DNA of 64,000 nucleotides from Pleomorphomonas sp. JP5. Its GTDB lineage: Bacteria > Pseudomonadota > Alphaproteobacteria > Rhizobiales > Pleomorphomonadaceae. The DNA lies in contig NZ_JAMDLI010000008.1 of NCBI RefSeq assembly GCF_023721815.1, positions 1,051,106 through 1,115,105 of the forward strand. The letters are read 5' to 3'. The translations under genes and the position numbers were made by a program. The notes under the pieces were generated by a model. That model was not told where the DNA came from. It worked only from the letters and a program-made list of their open reading frames with translations, and did no database searches. Positions within the stretch are counted from its first letter, which is position 1. Every line of letters starts with the position of its first letter. Below are positions 1 through 9,558 of this stretch, one piece after another.

Positions 1-336
1 GCGCAGCCGCTTGCGGTGTTTCTCGACGATCTCCAGCGGCAGCAGGATGTTGTCGAGCGTGGTGCGCCACGGCAGCATGCTTGGGTTCTGGAAGGCCATG
101 CCAACGATGCTCACCGGCTCGGTAACGTGTTGGCCGGCCACGATGACATTGCCCGCCTGGGGAATGTGCAACCCGGTGACGAGGCGCATCAGCGTCGACT
201 TGCCGCAACCGGAGGGGCCGACGACGGCGGCGAACTCGCCCTTGTCAACCTTGAATGTGAGGTCGGCCACGGCCAGCGTTCCGCTCGCCCCGCCATAGCG
301 CATGTCGACGTTTTCGATGGAGACGAGATGGGTCAT
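1..336 (-). CDS. ABC transporter ATP-binding protein, SsuB/TauB/ThiZ type (partial, 5' part only)
   Basis: The gene runs off the left edge; the visible 112 codons are the N-terminal part of an ABC ATPase. Translated on the minus strand it has a Walker A motif (GPSGCGKST) and a Q-loop region (AFQNPSMLPWRTTLDN), the form usual in importers for nitrate, sulfonate, taurine or pyrimidine precursors. ATG at 336 is the first start in frame. It lies about 80 bp downstream of the substrate-binding protein gene on the same strand, so the two are probably one operon, with the permease beyond the edge. The substrate cannot be told from this fragment. Confidence 0.9.
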   Translation of the reverse strand, partial: MTHLVSIENVDMRYGGASGTLAVADLTFKVDKGEFAAVVGPSGCGKSTLMRLVTGLHIPQAGNVIVAGQHVTEPVSIVGMAFQNPSMLPWRTTLDNILLPLEIVEKHRKRLR

Positions 337-414
337 GTGCCTCGCGTTTCAGGCTCGCTGTTCGGGGAAAGCGCGAGACCGGCCGAGAGGCCTCGACCGG
401 TCCACATATCTTGA

Positions 415-1455
415 TCAGGGCAGCATGCGTTCGCCTTCGGGCGGCAGGAAGCTCGCATCGAACACTTGGTCGGCAGCCACCGCACCCTTGAGGCCCATCG
501 AGGTCTTCAGCGTTTCGATGGAAGCGGCGAGCCGCTCCGGATCGACGCCGCCCATGCCGTGTTCGACGACATAGGGAGTCTTGATGTTCTGGGCGTTGGC
601 CATGGTGAGGCGTTCGAGTTCGATGTCTGGGTTCAGCGTCTCGTTGCGCTTCAGCACGGCATCGACACCCTCCTGCGGGTTTGCGACCGCGTCTGCGAAG
701 CCCTTGGCAAGCGCCTTGAGCACGCCCTTTACCACCTCGGGATTGCTGGCCGCGAAATCGGTATTCACGGTGACGGTGTTGCCATAGAGGTTGAGGCCAT
801 GCTCGGCCATCAGGATCGGCGCGATGTCATCGGCCGGCACGCCCTGGGCCTTGAGGTTCAGGATCACCGAGAACGAGAAGCCGAAGACGGCGTCGACATC
901 ACCCTTGGCCAACATCGGTTCGCGCACCGGAAAGCCGACCGATTCAAGCGTGATCTTGCTGTCGTCGATACCGGCGACGGCCTTGAAGGCCTTCCACTGG
1001 GCAAAAGCGCCATCCGGCGGCGGCGCGCCAAGCTTCTTTCCTTCGAGGGATTTCGGATCGTCGGTAATACCGAGCGACTTACGGCCAACGATGGCAAAGG
1101 TCGGGCGATCATAGACCATGAAAACGCCCTTGATCTTCTGCGACGGGTCCTCGTCGAGCAGCTTGATCAGCGAGTTGATGTCGCCGAAGCCCATGTCGTA
1201 GGTGCCGGTGGCGACGCGCGAAATTGACTCCACCGAACCATTGCCGCTGTCGATGGTGACATCCAGCCCCTCGGCCTTGAAGTAGCCCTTGTCGAGAGCG
1301 AGCAGGAAGCCGGCCGCCGGCCCCTCGAACTTCCAATCGAGCGTGAACTTGACGGGTGTATCGGCAAAGGCAGCCGTTGCAGCGACGAGCGAAGCAACCC
1401 CAGCGAGGCCGACGAAAGCGACCCTCGCGGCGAGGCAGCGGGCGGATTTCAGCAT
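415..1455 (-). CDS. ABC transporter periplasmic substrate-binding protein, NMT1/THI5-like (SsuA/ThiY family)
   Basis: A 346-residue exported binding protein. Residues 1 to about 31 form a signal peptide (positively charged start, hydrophobic core, AFA/D cleavage site). The mature part begins VKFTLDWKFEGPAAGF and continues with a DKGYFKAEGLDVTI segment, which is typical of the NMT1/THI5-like family that binds pyrimidines, sulfonates or taurine. The open frame extends further upstream, but ATG 1455 is preferred because AAGGGGA lies just before it and the signal peptide starts there. It is transcribed together with the ATPase at the left edge. The ligand is unknown; a thiamine-precursor (HMP) or sulfonate-type role is plausible. 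Confidence 0.88.
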   Translation of the reverse strand: MLKSARCLAARVAFVGLAGVASLVAATAAFADTPVKFTLDWKFEGPAAGFLLALDKGYFKAEGLDVTIDSGNGSVESISRVATGTYDMGFGDINSLIKLLDEDPSQKIKGVFMVYDRPTFAIVGRKSLGITDDPKSLEGKKLGAPPPDGAFAQWKAFKAVAGIDDSKITLESVGFPVREPMLAKGDVDAVFGFSFSVILNLKAQGVPADDIAPILMAEHGLNLYGNTVTVNTDFAASNPEVVKGVLKALAKGFADAVANPQEGVDAVLKRNETLNPDIELERLTMANAQNIKTPYVVEHGMGGVDPERLAASIETLKTSMGLKGAVAADQVFDASFLPPEGERMLP

Positions 1456-2381
1456 GACGTTCCCCTTATAGGCTTGTAATGACGCCAGTTTGCCGGGGAA
1501 GTGGTCAGAAATGCAAGTCAAATTGCTCAATGTCTAAGCAAAATGCAATTCGCCTATATTTTAGACTGATCGCAAGGCCGATTTGCCCCTCACGTGAGCA
1601 GTCAGTTGTGGATAGCATCGGCAACCCACGTCAAGTTCCTTCACTGAAGGCCTGCATACCGCCAGTCCAGTTGCATCACAAAGCCAGCAGGAAGCTGTCG
1701 TCGGAAAACACCACCAACACTGACAGAGGCGGAAGAGCCCGTCCAACTCCGGTCGGTCAGGCCAAAACCCGCTTGAGTTGGAAGAGTCTGGATCGAGCGG
1801 AACGGCCGCGAGAACGCCCCTCGACCACCAAGACAGCAGCTCAGAACCGTGTATGCATGAGTTCGCGGCATGCGATGCCGGCGAGAACGGCAATCGGCCA
1901 CGTAAAGTGCGATGAGGAGCGACATACGCCGACAGGAACACCTGGATCGGCGCCAGCCGAACCGACCACGCAAGAGTGGTCGATCGATACCGGGTCAACG
2001 AGGAGGCCACTCTCGCCGGCATCGATCGACCGACCCGACAAGACCAGGAGATGCGGCGGACCTGGCTTCACCGGGTTGTAGTTGGAAAGCAATTGTACTC
2101 TTTCCAAAATCTCTAGACTATCAACAATATTTTTCTACCGTTTTAACGAGTTATTTACAACAACATACAGGCCAAGCATCGCTTCTCGATACTTTAACCA
2201 TAAAGAAGTAACCTTAATTCATGACTCGAAGTGTTCGCCGACAAGAGGATCAGAGACAGCCGATGAGTAGCACCAAGCCACTCATGCCACTGATTTTCAA
2301 AACAGGTTCGCCCCGAGAAGTCATCGACTCCTCGGCCATGGCCGACCATCGGCAAGCAAGACGCTCTGGGAGTGCCTGCGA
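1456..2381. other. Intergenic region, about 925 bp, no gene recognised
   Basis: Open frames on both strands give protein sequences without recognisable family features and overlap each other. Base composition drops to AT-rich between about 2085 and 2220. It should hold the promoter of the binding-protein gene near 1456-1560; nothing else could be assigned. Confidence 0.5.
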
Positions 2382-3752
2382 TCAGGCGGCGGCGAGCACG
2401 ACCCGGTTCCGCCCCTCGGCCTTGGCGCGATAAAGGGCATTGTCGGCGCGCTTCAGCAGGGACTCCGGCGTGTCACCGTTGTGCAGGATATAGGCGGCGC
2501 CAACGGAAATCGTCACATCGACGAACTCCGCCCCGCCGTGAATGGCGAAGGGATCGCGGGCAATCTTGGTGCGAAGCCTCTCGGCAACGATGGAGGCGAT
2601 GCCGTAGTCGGTTTCCGGCATCACGATCACGAACTCCTCGCCGCCAAAGCGACAGGGCAAGTCGAGCGCCCGCAGATTGCGGCGGATGCGAGTGGCGAAC
2701 TCACGCAGGATCTCATCGCCGGCATCATGGCCGTGGGTGTCGTTGACCCGCTTGAAATAGTCGATGTCGATGATCAGAAGCGACAGATCGCCCTTCTTCT
2801 CGCCGGCGCGATCGACGAGTGCGGCAAGGTGCGAGTCCAGGTAGCGGCGATTGTATAGACCGGTCAGCGCATCGGTGATGGCAAGCTCCATGGTCTGCAG
2901 CACACTGGCGCGCAGCCGGTCGGTATAGCGCTTGCGGCGGATCTGGGTACGGCAACGCGCAATGAGCTCCTGGGCGTCCACCGGCCGGATCAGGTAGTCG
3001 TTGATGCCGAGTTCGAGGCCACGCGTCAGCCGGTTGCCCTCGTCAGGATCGGCGATCAGCAGGATCGGCAGCAAACGCGTCCTGTCCAGTGACCGCAACT
3101 GCGAACAAAGACGAAGCGCGTCGTAATCATCAAGCCCCATGGAAATCATGACGAGGTCATAATCGCCTTCGGCGGCACGGAACAACGCCTCCTGGGGATT
3201 GGTCTCGATATCGACCCCCATCTCGCTGGACAGTGCCTGGGCGATCCGCACGTATGCCGAGCGGCGATCCTCGACCAGCAGCACGCGACCGGGCGCGCGC
3301 GCAGTGAGATCGGCATAGGTCATTGCCCGGTCGAAGGCGACCGAACCCTGATTGGCCCTGAGATCGAGCTCGTCCGTGAGCTGCTTGAGGCGAACGAGGC
3401 TCTTCACGCGCGTGATGAGCTGGGTGTCGGAAACCGGCTTGGTGAGAAAATCGTCGGCGCCGGCCTCGAGGCCATGGACGCGATCGGCGGGCTGATCGAG
3501 CGCGGTGACCATGATCACCGGCAACTGGGTCGTCTTGGGATTGGCGCGAATGCGGCGACAAACCTCGAAACCATCCATCCCCGGCATCATGACGTCGAGC
3601 AAGACGATGTCATAGGTGGCGTTGTCGAGCATCGCCAGCGCTTCGGCGCCAGAAGTGGCGGTATGGACATCGAAATATTCGGCGGTAAGGCGAGCCTCCA
3701 TGAGGCGCACGTTGACCAATATGTCGTCGACAACAAGAATACGCGCTGTCAT
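2382..3752 (-). CDS. pleD: PleD-type diguanylate cyclase response regulator (REC-REC-GGDEF)
   Basis: A 456-residue protein. It has an N-terminal receiver (acidic D9/D10, phospho-acceptor D53 in LLDVMMPG), a second, degenerate receiver (about 155-280) whose acceptor position reads MISMG, and a C-terminal GGDEF domain with an intact GGEEF active site. RALD precedes GGEEF with the spacing of the RxxD inhibitory c-di-GMP site. Length and architecture match Caulobacter PleD, which makes c-di-GMP at the cell pole when phosphorylated. The frame opens GTG-ATG; ATG 3752 is chosen because GGAAG lies 6 bp before it. It follows divK by 25 bp, the conserved alphaproteobacterial order, so the two are probably co-transcribed. 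Confidence 0.96.
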   Translation of the reverse strand: MTARILVVDDILVNVRLMEARLTAEYFDVHTATSGAEALAMLDNATYDIVLLDVMMPGMDGFEVCRRIRANPKTTQLPVIMVTALDQPADRVHGLEAGADDFLTKPVSDTQLITRVKSLVRLKQLTDELDLRANQGSVAFDRAMTYADLTARAPGRVLLVEDRRSAYVRIAQALSSEMGVDIETNPQEALFRAAEGDYDLVMISMGLDDYDALRLCSQLRSLDRTRLLPILLIADPDEGNRLTRGLELGINDYLIRPVDAQELIARCRTQIRRKRYTDRLRASVLQTMELAITDALTGLYNRRYLDSHLAALVDRAGEKKGDLSLLIIDIDYFKRVNDTHGHDAGDEILREFATRIRRNLRALDLPCRFGGEEFVIVMPETDYGIASIVAERLRTKIARDPFAIHGGAEFVDVTISVGAAYILHNGDTPESLLKRADNALYRAKAEGRNRVVLAAA

Positions 3753-3777
3753 CACACACTTCCGATCCGACCGGCGC

Positions 3778-4149
3778 TTATTGGTCGCCGATATACGTCC
3801 GCACCGTCTCGATGAACTTTGAAACTGAAATCGGCTTGGAGATATAAGCCTCGCAGCCCCCTTGGCGGATGCGCTCCTCGTCGCCCTTCATGGCAAAAGC
3901 GGTGACCGCAACCACGGGGATCGAGCGCAACTCGTCATCTTCCTTCAGCCACTTGGTGACCTCGAGCCCCGACACTTCCGGCAGCTGGATGTCCATGAGA
4001 ATGAGGTCCGGCCGGTGGGTGCGCACCAGATCAAGAGCCTCGATCCCATTGCGTGTTTGAATCGTGCGATAACCGTGCGCTTCCAGGAGATCATGGAAGA
4101 GCTTCATGTTGAGCTCGTTGTCCTCGACGATGAGAACTGTCTTGGCCAT
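3778..4149 (-). CDS. divK: Single-domain response regulator DivK
   Basis: A 123-residue lone receiver domain. D9/D10 (EDNE) and phospho-acceptor D53 (LMDIQLPE) are present, as are the switch T and the K of the ISKP motif. In Caulobacter DivK is phosphorylated by PleC/DivJ histidine kinases and controls cell-cycle progression and polarity. Its place directly upstream of pleD and its close match to the family support the symbol. The open frame extends to 4308, but ATG 4149 with AAAGAGAG upstream gives the family length. The gene diverges from the DUF3572 gene across about 170 bp. Confidence 0.96.
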   Translation of the reverse strand: MAKTVLIVEDNELNMKLFHDLLEAHGYRTIQTRNGIEALDLVRTHRPDLILMDIQLPEVSGLEVTKWLKEDDELRSIPVVAVTAFAMKGDEERIRQGGCEAYISKPISVSKFIETVRTYIGDQ

Positions 4150-4322
4150 TCGACTCTCTTTCCGCCTTGCGCACCGGTTTTGCCGGGTGCTTGGCGGTTT
4201 TCGTTCCGGCGCACTCGGCTCGTACGCAGGAGCGCCTTCCGGTGGGGATAGGTTGCCGCACTGATTCCAGTATAACAAATATAGTACGGATTCCTTTAGC
4301 AATCCCAAACGGTGGATCGAAT

Positions 4323-4610
4323 ATGCCCATTGGTAAAAGACTTACCCTTGACGCCGCGGAGGAGTTGGCCGTTTCCGCCCTCTCCTACCTTGCAGGAAAT
4401 CCGGATGCGCTCGGTCGGTTCCTGTCACTTTCGGGCATCGGGCCGGCCGATCTTCGGGTGGCGGCACGCGAACCCGGCTTTCTCGCCGGGGTACTGGAAT
4501 TCTTCCTGGCCGACGAGTCGCTGCTTCTCTCCTTCGTGGAAGCGGCCCAAGTGAGACCGACCATGATCGCCGCAGCCCACCACGCACTGGCGGGTGACAG
4601 CGAGTTCTGA
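4323..4610 (+). CDS. DUF3572 family protein
   Basis: A 95-residue, mostly helical, acidic protein with no signal peptide or membrane segment. The sequence ([13 protein letters not shown] near residue 16, later [11 protein letters not shown]) matches the DUF3572 family found next to divK in many Rhizobiales. Function is unknown. ATG 4323 is preceded by GGTGGA. The next gene, dinB, begins 39 bp downstream on the same strand. Confidence 0.85.
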   Translation: MPIGKRLTLDAAEELAVSALSYLAGNPDALGRFLSLSGIGPADLRVAAREPGFLAGVLEFFLADESLLLSFVEAAQVRPTMIAAAHHALAGDSEF

Positions 4611-4649
4611 TTGGCCGGCGAGGGCAAGAGGAGCCGCCGGGAGGCGAAC

Positions 4650-5936
4650 ATGTCCCAAGCGTCGGGTGGTTTTTGCAGGGATTGCCTCGCCCCGGCTCCG
4701 GCCGAGGGGCGCCGCTGCCCCGCCTGCGGCGGCCCGCGCCTCCTCCGTCACCCCGACCTTCACCGCCTCGTCATCGCACATGTCGACTGCGACGCCTTCT
4801 ATGCGTCGGTTGAAAAGCGAGACGACCCTTCGCTCGCCACCAAGCCGTTGATCATCGGCGGCGGCAAGCGCGGCGTCGTATCGACTGCCTGCTACATCGC
4901 CCGCATCAGCGGCGTGCGCTCGGCCATGCCGATGTTCAAGGCCTTGCAGCTTTGCCCCGAGGCGGTGGTGATCCCGCCCAACATGGAAAAGTATGCGCGC
5001 GTCGGCCGCGAGATTCGGCGGCGGATGCTCGAACTGACGCCGCTCGTCGAGCCGCTGTCCATCGACGAAGCCTTTCTCGACCTGTCTGGGACAGAGCAAC
5101 TGCACCGCGCCAGCCCCGCATTGGTGTTGGCCCGCTTCGCCCGGGACGTGGAACGCGAGGTCGGCATCACCGTCTCGGTTGGCCTCGCCGCCAACAAGTT
5201 TCTCGCCAAGATCGCCTCCGATCTCGACAAGCCCCGAGGTTTCTCAGTGATCGGATCGTCGGAGGCGGCGGCTTTCCTGGCGCCCCGGCCAGTCACGACG
5301 ATCTGGGGCGTCGGTCGCGCCTTTTCCGAGCGTCTTGCGGCCGATGGCTTCCGGACGGTCGGCGATTTGCAGGCCGCCGATCCCGCCCGACTTGCCAGCC
5401 GCTACGGCGCGCTCGGCCTCAGGATCGCCCGATTGTCGCATGGCGAGGATAGCCGGCATGTCATTCCCAACTCGAAGCGCAAGAGTGTCGGTTCGGAAGT
5501 GACCTTCTTTGAGGATCTGGCCGATCTCCGCGACCTCCGCCCAATCCTGCGAGAGCAGGCGGAGCGTGTTTCCTTTGGCCTCAAGCACGAAGACATCGCC
5601 GGTTCCACGGTGACGCTGAAGCTCAAGACCGCCGACTTCAAGCTGAGGACCCGGGCACGGCGCCTTGCCGATCCCACCCAGCTCGCCGACCGCATCTTCA
5701 CGGCGGCCGACGCACTCCTCGCCGAAGAGGCGCACGGACAGAAATATCGGCTCATCGGAGTCTCGGTCTCGGATCTCTGCGAAAGCCGCTTCGCCGATCC
5801 GGCCGACCTCGTCGACCAAAAGGCAACGCGAAAGGCGGCCGCCGAGCGCGCCATGGACGAAATCAGGGAGAAGTTCGGCAAGCGGGCGCTCGAAACCGGC
5901 CTGGTCTTCGATAACCATCGCCGCCGCAAGGAGTGA
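4650..5936 (+). CDS. dinB: DNA polymerase IV (Y-family translesion polymerase) with N-terminal zinc finger
   Basis: A 428-residue Y-family polymerase. The palm carries [12 protein letters not shown] and LSIDEAFLD, which hold the catalytic acidic residues, followed by helix-hairpin-helix thumb and little-finger regions. Residues 1-40 add a small CxxC (C9, C12) and CxxC (C23, C26) zinc-binding module, seen in many rhizobial DinB proteins but absent from E. coli DinB. ATG 4650 is chosen over an upstream TTG because GGGAGG lies 6 bp before it. The enzyme carries out error-prone synthesis past lesions. No clear LexA box was seen upstream. Confidence 0.95.
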   Translation: MSQASGGFCRDCLAPAPAEGRRCPACGGPRLLRHPDLHRLVIAHVDCDAFYASVEKRDDPSLATKPLIIGGGKRGVVSTACYIARISGVRSAMPMFKALQLCPEAVVIPPNMEKYARVGREIRRRMLELTPLVEPLSIDEAFLDLSGTEQLHRASPALVLARFARDVEREVGITVSVGLAANKFLAKIASDLDKPRGFSVIGSSEAAAFLAPRPVTTIWGVGRAFSERLAADGFRTVGDLQAADPARLASRYGALGLRIARLSHGEDSRHVIPNSKRKSVGSEVTFFEDLADLRDLRPILREQAERVSFGLKHEDIAGSTVTLKLKTADFKLRTRARRLADPTQLADRIFTAADALLAEEAHGQKYRLIGVSVSDLCESRFADPADLVDQKATRKAAAERAMDEIREKFGKRALETGLVFDNHRRRKE

Positions 5937-5945
5937 TGGCGTCAC

Positions 5946-6392
5946 TCACCCATTGTTCAGACGGGCACGCGTCGTACGCGGCGTCGTCAAGAGCAGGCTG
6001 GTGTCCGAACCTGTAATGCCCGGCAAAAGGCGAATACGACGCAACACCGTGTCGAAGTCGGTGAGCGTCGCGGCACCCAGTTCCACGACGAGATCCCAAC
6101 GGCCGTTGGTGGTGTGAATAGCCGCAACTTCCGGGAAACCTCCGAGTTGCCGGATCACCTTGTCCAGCACGTGCCCTTCGATCTCGATCATCATGACGGC
6201 CCGCACCGGGACCTCGATGGCGTCGTTGCGCAGGATCACCGTGTAGCCGAGGATATCTCCGTCGCGTTGCAGCCGCTCCATGCGAGACCGCACGGTGGCG
6301 CGCGAAACCCCCAGCTCGACGGCGAGATCCGACACGGAACGGCGACCGTCGTGACGCAGGAGAGTGACCAGTTGCTGATCGAGCCGGTCCAT
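5946..6392 (-). CDS. Lrp/AsnC family transcriptional regulator
   Basis: A 148-residue protein with an N-terminal winged helix-turn-helix (LAVELGVSRATVRSRMERL at about 24-42) and a C-terminal RAM ligand-binding domain. It diverges from the arginase-ornithine cyclodeaminase operon across about 130 bp. By analogy with rhizobial regulators of arginine breakdown it probably senses arginine or ornithine and activates that operon. This is inferred from gene position only. Confidence 0.9.
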   Translation of the reverse strand: MDRLDQQLVTLLRHDGRRSVSDLAVELGVSRATVRSRMERLQRDGDILGYTVILRNDAIEVPVRAVMMIEIEGHVLDKVIRQLGGFPEVAAIHTTNGRWDLVVELGAATLTDFDTVLRRIRLLPGITGSDTSLLLTTPRTTRARLNNG

Positions 6393-6521
6393 GAAACTCC
6401 GTTTTGCTCAATGGAACTGCCATTTTGATAAGGCAAACCATGTAATCTGCCAATCCCTCCTGTTCACTTCGCCGGCAAGCCATGGCCAGATGCACGCGAT
6501 CCGACAGCGAGGGACGAAGGC

Positions 6522-7448
6522 ATGAAGGTGAGGCTTCTGGGCATTCCGGTTGAGGACGGCGCCGGCCGCATGGGCTGCGAGATGGGGCCGAGCGCCTATC
6601 GGACCGCAGGCATCGTCGAGGCGATCGCCGAGCTCGGCCACGACGTCGAGGACCTGGGCAATGTCGCCCGAGGCCCGCTGCCAGCCGTTACGCCTCCCCA
6701 CCCTCACCTGCGACGCCTGCCCGAGATCGCCGCCTGGATCGGCGCCGTGACGGAGGCTGCCTATCGCGCCTCGGACGGCGCCGTGCCGGTGTTTCTCGGC
6801 GGCGATCATTCGCTGGCCGCCGGTACCGTGCCGGGCATCGCCCGCCGCGCGGCGGAAGACGGGCGGCCCCTCTTCGTGCTGTGGCTCGACGCCCACACCG
6901 ACTTTCACACGCTCGACACCACCCAGAGCGGCAATCTTCACGGCACACCTGTGGCCTATTTCACCGGGGCGAAGGGCTTTCACGACTGCTACCCGCCACT
7001 GTCCCACCCGCTATCACCTGGTAACGTGACCATGGTCGGCATCCGCTCGGTGGACCCTGCCGAGCGACGGGCGCTTGGAGGCTCCGGCGTCACCGTCCAC
7101 GACATGCGCGCCCTCGACGAACACGGCGTCGGCTCGCTGGTCTGGCGTTTTCTCGAACGCGTGGCGGCGGCGAATGGCCGGCTGCATGTCAGCCTCGACG
7201 TCGATTTTCTCGACCCATCGATCGCGCCCGGCGTCGGCACCACGGCGCCGGGTGGCGCGACCTTCCGCGAGGCCCACCTCATCATGGAGATGCTCCACGA
7301 CAGCGGCCTCGTTTCCTCCATCGACCTTGTCGAGCTTAACCCCTTCCTTGACGAGCGCGGCCGTACCGCCACGCTGATGGTCGACCTTCTCGCCAGCCTG
7401 ATGGGCCGCACCGTCATGGATCGCCCGACCCGGAGCTTTGCCGCATGA
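6522..7448 (+). CDS. rocF: Arginase
   Basis: A 308-residue ureohydrolase that splits L-arginine into ornithine and urea. The manganese-binding motifs are intact: GGDHS, DAHTDF and SLDVDFLDP, followed by the PGGATFRE region usual in arginases. The start ATG follows a purine-rich GGGACGAAGG. The stop overlaps the next gene's start by 4 bp (ATGA), so the ornithine product is passed genetically and metabolically to ornithine cyclodeaminase. Arginase is preferred over agmatinase because of that partner. The name arcA is also used for this gene in agrobacteria. Confidence 0.93.
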   Translation: MKVRLLGIPVEDGAGRMGCEMGPSAYRTAGIVEAIAELGHDVEDLGNVARGPLPAVTPPHPHLRRLPEIAAWIGAVTEAAYRASDGAVPVFLGGDHSLAAGTVPGIARRAAEDGRPLFVLWLDAHTDFHTLDTTQSGNLHGTPVAYFTGAKGFHDCYPPLSHPLSPGNVTMVGIRSVDPAERRALGGSGVTVHDMRALDEHGVGSLVWRFLERVAAANGRLHVSLDVDFLDPSIAPGVGTTAPGGATFREAHLIMEMLHDSGLVSSIDLVELNPFLDERGRTATLMVDLLASLMGRTVMDRPTRSFAA

Positions 7449-8500
7449 ACAGCATATCCCCGCTCGCCATCGTTCCCTTCGTCTCGGTCGACAACATGAT
7501 GCGGCTGGTGCTCAGCGTTGGCGTCGAGCGCTTTCTGGTGGAGCTTGCCGACTACATCGAGGAAGACTTTCGGCGCTGGCCGACCTTCGACAAGACGCCG
7601 CGCGTCGCCTCTCACTCGGTCGATGGCGTCATCGAGCTGATGCCCACCTCGGATGGGACGCTCTACGGCTTCAAGTATGTCAACGGCCACCCGAAGAACA
7701 TGCGCGAAGGCAAGCAGACGGTGACGGCCTTCGGCGTTCTGGCCGATGTCGGCTCGGGATACCCGATGCTGCTCTCGGAGATGACGCTGCTAACGGCGCT
7801 CAGGACCGGCGCCACCTCGGCGATGGCGGCACGGCGCCTGGCCCCGCGGGGAGCCAGCACCATGGCCATCATCGGCAATGGAGCGCAGTCGGAATTCCAG
7901 GCCCTCGCCTTCGGGGCCATACTCGGCATCCGCAACCTGCGCCTTTACGACATCGATCCGGATGCGACTGAGAAGTGCCGGCGCAACCTCGCCCCGCTCG
8001 GCTTCTCCATCACCCCGTGCCGCACCGGCCAGGAAGCCGTCGAAGGGGCGGATGTCGTCACGACCGTGACGGCCGACAAGCAGTACGCCACCATCCTGAC
8101 CGACAACATGGTCGGTTCGGGCGTGCACATCAACGCGGTTGGCGGCGACTGCCCCGGCAAGACGGAGCTTCATCGCGACATCCTGAAGCGATCGTCGATC
8201 TTCGTGGAATACGCGCCGCAAACGCGCATCGAAGGCGAGATCCAGCAACTGCCGGCCGACCATCCCGTTACCGAGTTCTGGGAAGTACTCACCGGGGCTT
8301 CGCCCGGCCGCGCCTCGCCGGGCGAGGTAACGCTTTTCGATTCGGTAGGATTTGCCATCGAGGACTTTTCGGCGCTGCGCTATGTACGCGACAAGCTCGC
8401 CGGCACGTCCTTCTATCAGGAGCTCGATCTGCTCGCCGACCCGGACGAACCGCGCGACCTGTTCGGCATGCTGGTGCGCGCCGAGCCGGCCGCTACTTGA
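7445..8500 (+). CDS. ocd: Ornithine cyclodeaminase
   Basis: A 351-residue member of the ornithine cyclodeaminase/mu-crystallin family, which converts L-ornithine to L-proline and ammonia with NAD as bound cofactor. The Rossmann motif reads IIGNGAQSEFQ (near residue 141). The substrate-side HINAVGGDCPGKTEL segment is of the true Ocd type. Translation is coupled to arginase by an ATGA overlap. The 3' end overlaps the convergent membrane-protein gene by 8 bp. The operon allows arginine to serve as a nitrogen and proline source. Confidence 0.94.
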   Translation: MNSISPLAIVPFVSVDNMMRLVLSVGVERFLVELADYIEEDFRRWPTFDKTPRVASHSVDGVIELMPTSDGTLYGFKYVNGHPKNMREGKQTVTAFGVLADVGSGYPMLLSEMTLLTALRTGATSAMAARRLAPRGASTMAIIGNGAQSEFQALAFGAILGIRNLRLYDIDPDATEKCRRNLAPLGFSITPCRTGQEAVEGADVVTTVTADKQYATILTDNMVGSGVHINAVGGDCPGKTELHRDILKRSSIFVEYAPQTRIEGEIQQLPADHPVTEFWEVLTGASPGRASPGEVTLFDSVGFAIEDFSALRYVRDKLAGTSFYQELDLLADPDEPRDLFGMLVRAEPAAT

Positions 8501-8981
8501 GGTGCTCCTGCAAGGCCTTGAAGCGGATGGCCAGTTCGTTCTTTCCGGTCGAGGCGCCAGTCGACTTGACCGGTGGCGAATAGCCAGGAACCGCAATGCC
8601 CTGCTCGAGCATCTCCTGAACAGTTATCGTCCCGGCATCGACGATCTCGCCGGTGCCAGTGTTGGTTATGTAGTGCCGGTAGGTGCTGCTGCCGACCTTC
8701 CAGTAGGAATGGGTTTTCTTGGCCTCCAGGTCGGCAATGCTCGGTGGAGGGCGAGGACCGGGCTCGGAAGAGGCAACGGGAAACGGTTTGACGTAAATCC
8801 AGATCGCCGCGAGGATCGCGGCAACGACCAGAGCCAGACAGCCGGCGATGAGAAACGAACGCGCATCCTGATGGCCGCCATTGCGGCGTCGACGGGCCAG
8901 TGTGCCGTTGGCCTTTCCACCTGTCTTTTTCGTGGAACTGCCGATGGACATGTTCTGCGAGGCGACTACTCGTGACTGCAT
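8493..8981 (-). CDS. Hypothetical single-pass membrane protein
   Basis: A 162-residue protein of no recognised family. It has a basic, disordered N-terminus rich in G, K and R, one membrane helix (about 43-66, FLIAGCLALVVAAILAAIW), then a proline-rich linker and a soluble domain of about 85 residues with YRHYITNTGTGEIVDAG. The predicted topology is cytoplasmic N-terminus and periplasmic C-terminus. GGGAGG lies 6 bp before ATG 8981; another start at 8951 is possible. It ends inside the last codons of convergent ocd. Confidence 0.7.
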   Translation of the reverse strand: MQSRVVASQNMSIGSSTKKTGGKANGTLARRRRNGGHQDARSFLIAGCLALVVAAILAAIWIYVKPFPVASSEPGPRPPPSIADLEAKKTHSYWKVGSSTYRHYITNTGTGEIVDAGTITVQEMLEQGIAVPGYSPPVKSTGASTGKNELAIRFKALQEHLK

Positions 8982-9558
8982 GATCCGCCTCCCTCAATAC
9001 GCGGCGCTCTTCCTCCACCAATCGACCCGGCTTTGCCGGTCACGGCAGTCGTGCAAGGCTCGACCAAACGTGCTTCTCGGTCATGATGAATCAGATAAGT
9101 ACGAAAAACGTTTATTTCCCCACCTCGGGCAGTTCTTCGAGCAATAAAGAAATAACACAGTTAACAAAAACCTAATTCTACTTGACCACGCCCGAGACCG
9201 AACAAGCTTGAACCAAGCTGCATCGCCGATAGCTGACCTCCTGCTTCATTTGACAGAAAAACCTTTCGCGAGACTTGCGGGCCAATCGGATGACCAGCCC
9301 GATCATCGCTGGCTGGCCTTGCCAAGAGGGAAGAAAGCGCGGAGCAAGCCTCCGGGGTTACCGGGGCAAGTGAACTGAAAAGCCGATCTCCCACGCGTTG
9401 CCCCAAGATCTCGATCTGGCAGGCTCGTGGAAAGAGCCGGCCGAAGGACGGGAGCTTCTGACAATTGGAAATATTCCGAAGCATTGCCTCCTTAAGTCTC
9501 GATTCATCATTGCCGGCGCAATCCTTGTCCTATTGGTTTTTTGCAGAAGACGCGGATA
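8982..9558. other. Intergenic region, about 575 bp, no gene recognised
   Basis: Divergent spacer between the membrane protein and the chemoreceptor. It has AT-rich patches near 9100-9180 and 9510-9545, where promoters are expected. A 107-codon minus-strand frame at 9161-9484 has no family features or good ribosome-binding site and was not accepted. Confidence 0.4.

Noticed and set aside
7445..8500. Reading the Ocd gene as iminosuccinate reductase of a beta-hydroxyaspartate pathway, given the PLP enzymes downstream
   Set aside because: It is translationally coupled to arginase and separated from the PLP genes by about 15 kb of unrelated genes; no aspartate-glyoxylate aminotransferase is present.
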